From contig JAQBNJ010000252.1 in the NCBI GenBank assembly GCA_028288645.1, positions 1 through 6,731 on the forward strand: a DNA stretch of 6,731 bases, given 5' to 3'. Position numbers and translations under genes: made by a program. Numbering within the stretch: the first letter of the stretch is position 1; each line of letters starts with the position of its first letter. The DNA is from Sediminibacterium sp. (lineage in GTDB: Bacteria; Bacteroidota; Bacteroidia; Chitinophagales; Chitinophagaceae). Of this stretch, positions 5,082 to 6,731 are shown piece by piece. The notes beneath the pieces were generated by a model that was given only the letters and a program-made list of their open reading frames with translations, searched no databases and was not told the DNA's origin.

Positions 5082-5216
5082 TCAATTTTTAAACGCTTCG
5101 AATTCGATGCGTTTAAAAAGATTCGATTTTGTCTTACAAATCTCATTGGCTTCTTCTACTGTCTTATTGTTTAAAAAACCCATTTTTTTAAGTATTTGCC
5201 ACGCTAAACCCACCAT
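5082..5216 (-). CDS. Candidate 44-codon small ORF upstream of the KilA-N gene
   Basis: An open frame from ATG 5214-5216 to TGA 5082-5084, ending 30 bp before the KilA-N start on the same strand. The peptide starts MVGLAWQILKKMGFLNNKT, continues with a charged helical middle (VEEANEICKTK) and ends LFKRIEFEAFKN. A second ATG at 5181-5183 would give 33 residues. Its last ten or so residues come from a palindrome almost identical to the one in KilA-N, read in the same frame and register (FK-x-x-EF-x-x-FK in both). The rest shows no similarity to KilA-N that I can see. There is no clear promoter or ribosome binding site. It could be a real small protein, a leader peptide, a decayed gene remnant, or chance. 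No function is assigned. Confidence 0.35.
   Translation of the reverse strand: MVGLAWQILKKMGFLNNKTVEEANEICKTKSNLFKRIEFEAFKN
5086..5119. repeat. Near-perfect 34-bp palindrome upstream of the KilA-N gene
   Basis: Half-site TTTTTAAACGCTTCGAA (5086-5102) is followed by its reverse complement with one mismatched pair (T5097 against T5108). The centre TCGAATTCGA and the outer TTTAAAC/GTTTAAA are shared with the palindrome at 4823-4854. The two differ only at four positions between them. The site is 35 bp upstream of the KilA-N start codon. Confidence 0.85.
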
Positions 5217-5301
5217 CGTTTAAACGGGTATTAAGTATGTTGTACAAGCTTTATCTTGCACCACTGATTTTATTGATGATTGTAAAGGAATAGGTATCTA
5301 T
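5217..5301. other. Divergent upstream region between the KilA-N side and the thiolase gene
   Basis: This gap must hold the thiolase promoter and perhaps the one for the KilA-N unit. It opens with a 10-bp palindrome CGTTTAAACG (5217-5226), sharing the GTTTAAA word with the larger palindromes. On the plus strand TATCTTG (5252-5258) resembles a TAnnTTTG box lacking one T, about 43 bp before the thiolase ATG. AAAGGA (5284-5289) is a purine-rich patch 12 bp before that ATG. All three are weak on their own. Confidence 0.35.
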
Positions 5302-6495
5302 ATGAAAACATGTTATGTAATTGATGCAGTACGCACACCCATCGGCCGTTACGGTGGTAAATTGAGTTCCATCCGTCCCGACGACCTGCTGGCGCATACC
5401 ATCAGCGCCTTATTGCAGAGAAATGAAGGAATTGATGTAGCACAGATTGAAGATGTGATCGCAGGCGCCGCCAACCAGGCTGGGGAAGATAACCGTGATG
5501 TGGCAAGAATGGCTGCTTTGCTGGCAGGGTTGCCCGTGAATGTAGCCGGCAATACCGTGAACCGCCTATGCGCCAGCGGCCTGCAGGCGGTAATGGATGC
5601 CGCCCGCGCTATCATGTGCAATGAAGGAATGTTATACATAGCCTGCGGTGTAGAAAGCATGACCCGCGCGCCTTTCGTTACCGCCAAAAGCGATGGCGCA
5701 TGGAACCGCAAAATAGAAACATACGATACCACCATTGGCTGGCGGTTTACTAATAAGAGATTGGCAGAAATGTATCACCCCTTCAGCATGGGCGAAACAG
5801 CGGAGAATGTAGCAAGAGACTGGGATATCAGCCGTGAAGAACAGGATGCATTTGCCTTATCATCACAGGAAAAATATTTTGCTGCACTTGCAGCGGGCAA
5901 GTGGGATAATGAGATCACTGCCATTGAAATGATCAGCGACCGTTTGATCACCTGGTTCAACCAGGATGAACACCCCAGGCAAACTTCACTTGAAAAACTG
6001 GCTGGGTTAAAACCCGCTTTTGCCAAAGATGGGACGGTAACGGCCGGTAATTCATCAGGCATTAATGATGGCGCGGCGGCTATATTGTTGGCGAGTGAAG
6101 AAGCCGTGAAATTGTTTAACCTGCAACCCATCGCGAGAATTGTAAGTATGGCTGTTGCGGGTGTTGATCCTGCGATCATGGGCATGGGGCCCGTGCCTTC
6201 TTCAACAAAAGCATTGCAGCGTGCGGGTTTAACCGTTAGTGATCTTGGACTGGTTGAATTGAATGAAGCATTTGCATCGCAAAGCCTTGCCTGCATCAAA
6301 GAACTGGATCTTGATGGCAGTAAAGTAAATGTGAATGGAGGTTCAATTGCAATAGGGCACCCGTTGGGTTGCAGCGGCGTTCGGATATCTACCACGTTGT
6401 TACATGAGATGAACAGGGAGAAAACAAAATATGGATTGGCTACGATGTGTGTGGGAGTAGGACAGGGAGCCGCGGTGATCTATGAAGGATTATAA
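5302..6495 (+). CDS. pcaF: Thiolase, probable 3-oxoadipyl-CoA / acetyl-CoA C-acyltransferase
   Basis: Cleaves a 3-oxoacyl-CoA with coenzyme A to acetyl-CoA plus a shortened acyl-CoA (type I, degradative thiolase, cytoplasmic). At 397 residues it is full length. Catalytic residues are all visible: nucleophile Cys90 in NRLCASG, NEAFA (321-325), His353 in GHPLGCSG, and Cys383 in MCVGVGQG. TAGNSSGINDGAAA (247-260) is the CoA-side loop. Two features point to the PcaF/PaaJ (beta-ketoadipyl-CoA thiolase) branch rather than plain FadA or AtoB: the segment DTTIGWRFTN (142-151) followed by MGETAENVARDWDISREEQDAFAL, and GVGQG in place of the commoner GGGQG. That branch serves protocatechuate/phenylacetate degradation, releasing succinyl-CoA and acetyl-CoA. 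No other pathway gene is in view, so the substrate remains an inference. The start fits the MKTCYVIDAVRTPIG N-terminus typical of thiolases. Confidence 0.9.
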   Translation: MKTCYVIDAVRTPIGRYGGKLSSIRPDDLLAHTISALLQRNEGIDVAQIEDVIAGAANQAGEDNRDVARMAALLAGLPVNVAGNTVNRLCASGLQAVMDAARAIMCNEGMLYIACGVESMTRAPFVTAKSDGAWNRKIETYDTTIGWRFTNKRLAEMYHPFSMGETAENVARDWDISREEQDAFALSSQEKYFAALAAGKWDNEITAIEMISDRLITWFNQDEHPRQTSLEKLAGLKPAFAKDGTVTAGNSSGINDGAAAILLASEEAVKLFNLQPIARIVSMAVAGVDPAIMGMGPVPSSTKALQRAGLTVSDLGLVELNEAFASQSLACIKELDLDGSKVNVNGGSIAIGHPLGCSGVRISTTLLHEMNREKTKYGLATMCVGVGQGAAVIYEGL

Positions 6496-6568
6496 TTATT
6501 TTGAATGCTAAATTTTGAATGTTAAATGAAAAACACATTTAAAATTTAGCATTCAACATTTAAAATAA
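6496..6568. repeat. Imperfect inverted repeat between the thiolase and the next gene
   Basis: Two 33-nt arms (6496-6528 and 6536-6568) with a 7-nt loop are made of the same words (TTATTTT[G/A]AATG, CTAAATTTT, TTGAATG) in shuffled order. They pair along most of their length with two offset 7-nt bulges. The left arm overlaps the base of the thiolase stop codon region, and the right arm ends 5 bp before the next ATG. No T-tract follows on the plus strand, so it is not a standard terminator. Confidence 0.75.
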
Positions 6569-6573
6569 AAAAA

Positions 6574-6731
6574 ATGTGGCAGGATAAAGGCTTTTTACAG
6601 GAAGGAGAAACCGATGTGCAGGATGCGATGAAGCAGCTTGCCACATTGATCCCCGAAGTAAGAGAAAAATATGAAAGTTTAATGGTTGATGAATTACTGC
6701 AACATCCCGCACCCGGCAAATGGAGCAGGCA
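6574..6731 (+). CDS. Probable DinB-family protein, 5' fragment
   Basis: An open frame from ATG 6574-6576 runs off the right edge (52 full codons visible). The N-terminus MWQDKGFLQEGETDVQDAM continues through a helical stretch (LATLIPEVREKYESL) to LLQHPAPGKWSR. The P-x-x-GKWS(R/x) signature after a helix is typical of DinB/YfiT-like four-helix metal-dependent proteins, where it is followed by a helix carrying the first metal-binding His. That part is outside the window. The gene follows the thiolase on the same strand by 78 bp, the gap being filled by an inverted repeat. Family assignment rests on this short signature only. Confidence 0.6.
   Translation, partial: MWQDKGFLQEGETDVQDAMKQLATLIPEVREKYESLMVDELLQHPAPGKWSR

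Noticed and set aside
4227..5216. A KilA-N-based toxin-antitoxin or phage defence system with the small ORF as partner
   Set aside because: No catalytic or toxin motif is visible in either protein, and the small ORF itself is uncertain. The arrangement alone does not support a named system.
5252..5258. TATCTTG as the thiolase -7 promoter box
   Set aside because: It lacks one T of the TAnnTTTG consensus and has no -33 partner at normal spacing, so it is mentioned only as a weak candidate.
5775..6395. Minus-strand open frame of 206 codons opposite the thiolase gene
   Set aside because: It lies wholly within a well-identified thiolase gene and has no recognisable motif. Long antisense frames are common opposite codon-biased genes.
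6496..6568. Rho-independent terminator for the thiolase gene
   Set aside because: The inverted repeat is A/T-rich and followed by A residues, not T, so it lacks the signature of an intrinsic terminator on the plus strand.

Overview
The window looks like a chromosomal segment of a Bacteroidota bacterium, most likely a Chitinophagaceae-type member. The main clues are the absence of Shine-Dalgarno sequences before most genes, TAnnTTTG-type -7 promoter elements just upstream of two starts, a lysine-rich extension on an RsuA/RluB-type pseudouridine synthase, a Spy-like LTxxQ protein, and word-like A/T-rich inverted repeats between genes. This assignment is an inference from gene content and signals, not from a database comparison.

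Layout. Bases 1-57 are the unresolved tail of an upstream plus-strand transcript, closed by a clear GAAA-loop terminator (58-86). From 5216 down to 150 everything is on the minus strand. In transcription order this is: a 44-codon candidate small ORF (5216-5082), a KilA-N domain gene (5051-4227), the radical-SAM RNA methyltransferase gene rlmN (4120-3071) with its terminator (3018-3046), a secreted Spy/CpxP-like protein (2834-2211) with its terminator (2150-2182), an RluB/RsuA-family pseudouridine synthase (2103-964), and an RluA-family pseudouridine synthase (860-150). The last two are separated by a long inverted repeat and probably form one transcript. Divergently, on the plus strand, lie a PcaF/PaaJ-type thiolase gene (5302-6495), a second inverted repeat (6496-6568) and the 5' end of a probable DinB-family gene (6574 to the window edge).

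How the genes fit together. Three of the minus-strand genes modify structural RNA (two uridine isomerases and RlmN), so the left two thirds is a ribosome/tRNA maturation neighbourhood interrupted by an envelope protein. The thiolase belongs to acyl-CoA (probably aromatic or beta-ketoadipyl-CoA) catabolism and has no obvious link to its neighbours. The KilA-N gene is the accessory element: it is visibly richer in A/T, has a good Shine-Dalgarno sequence, and carries a perfect 32-bp palindrome in its coding sequence.

The most interesting signal is a pair of near-identical 32-34 bp palindromes, one inside the KilA-N gene and one in the small ORF just upstream. They are read in the same frame and differ in a partly compensatory way. 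Other points worth a look are a perfect inverted repeat masking the start codon of the Spy-like gene, repeat words inside the coding linker of the RluB-type enzyme, and a probable leaderless rlmN transcript. I see no rRNA, tRNA, CRISPR array, insertion sequence or complete novel defence system here.
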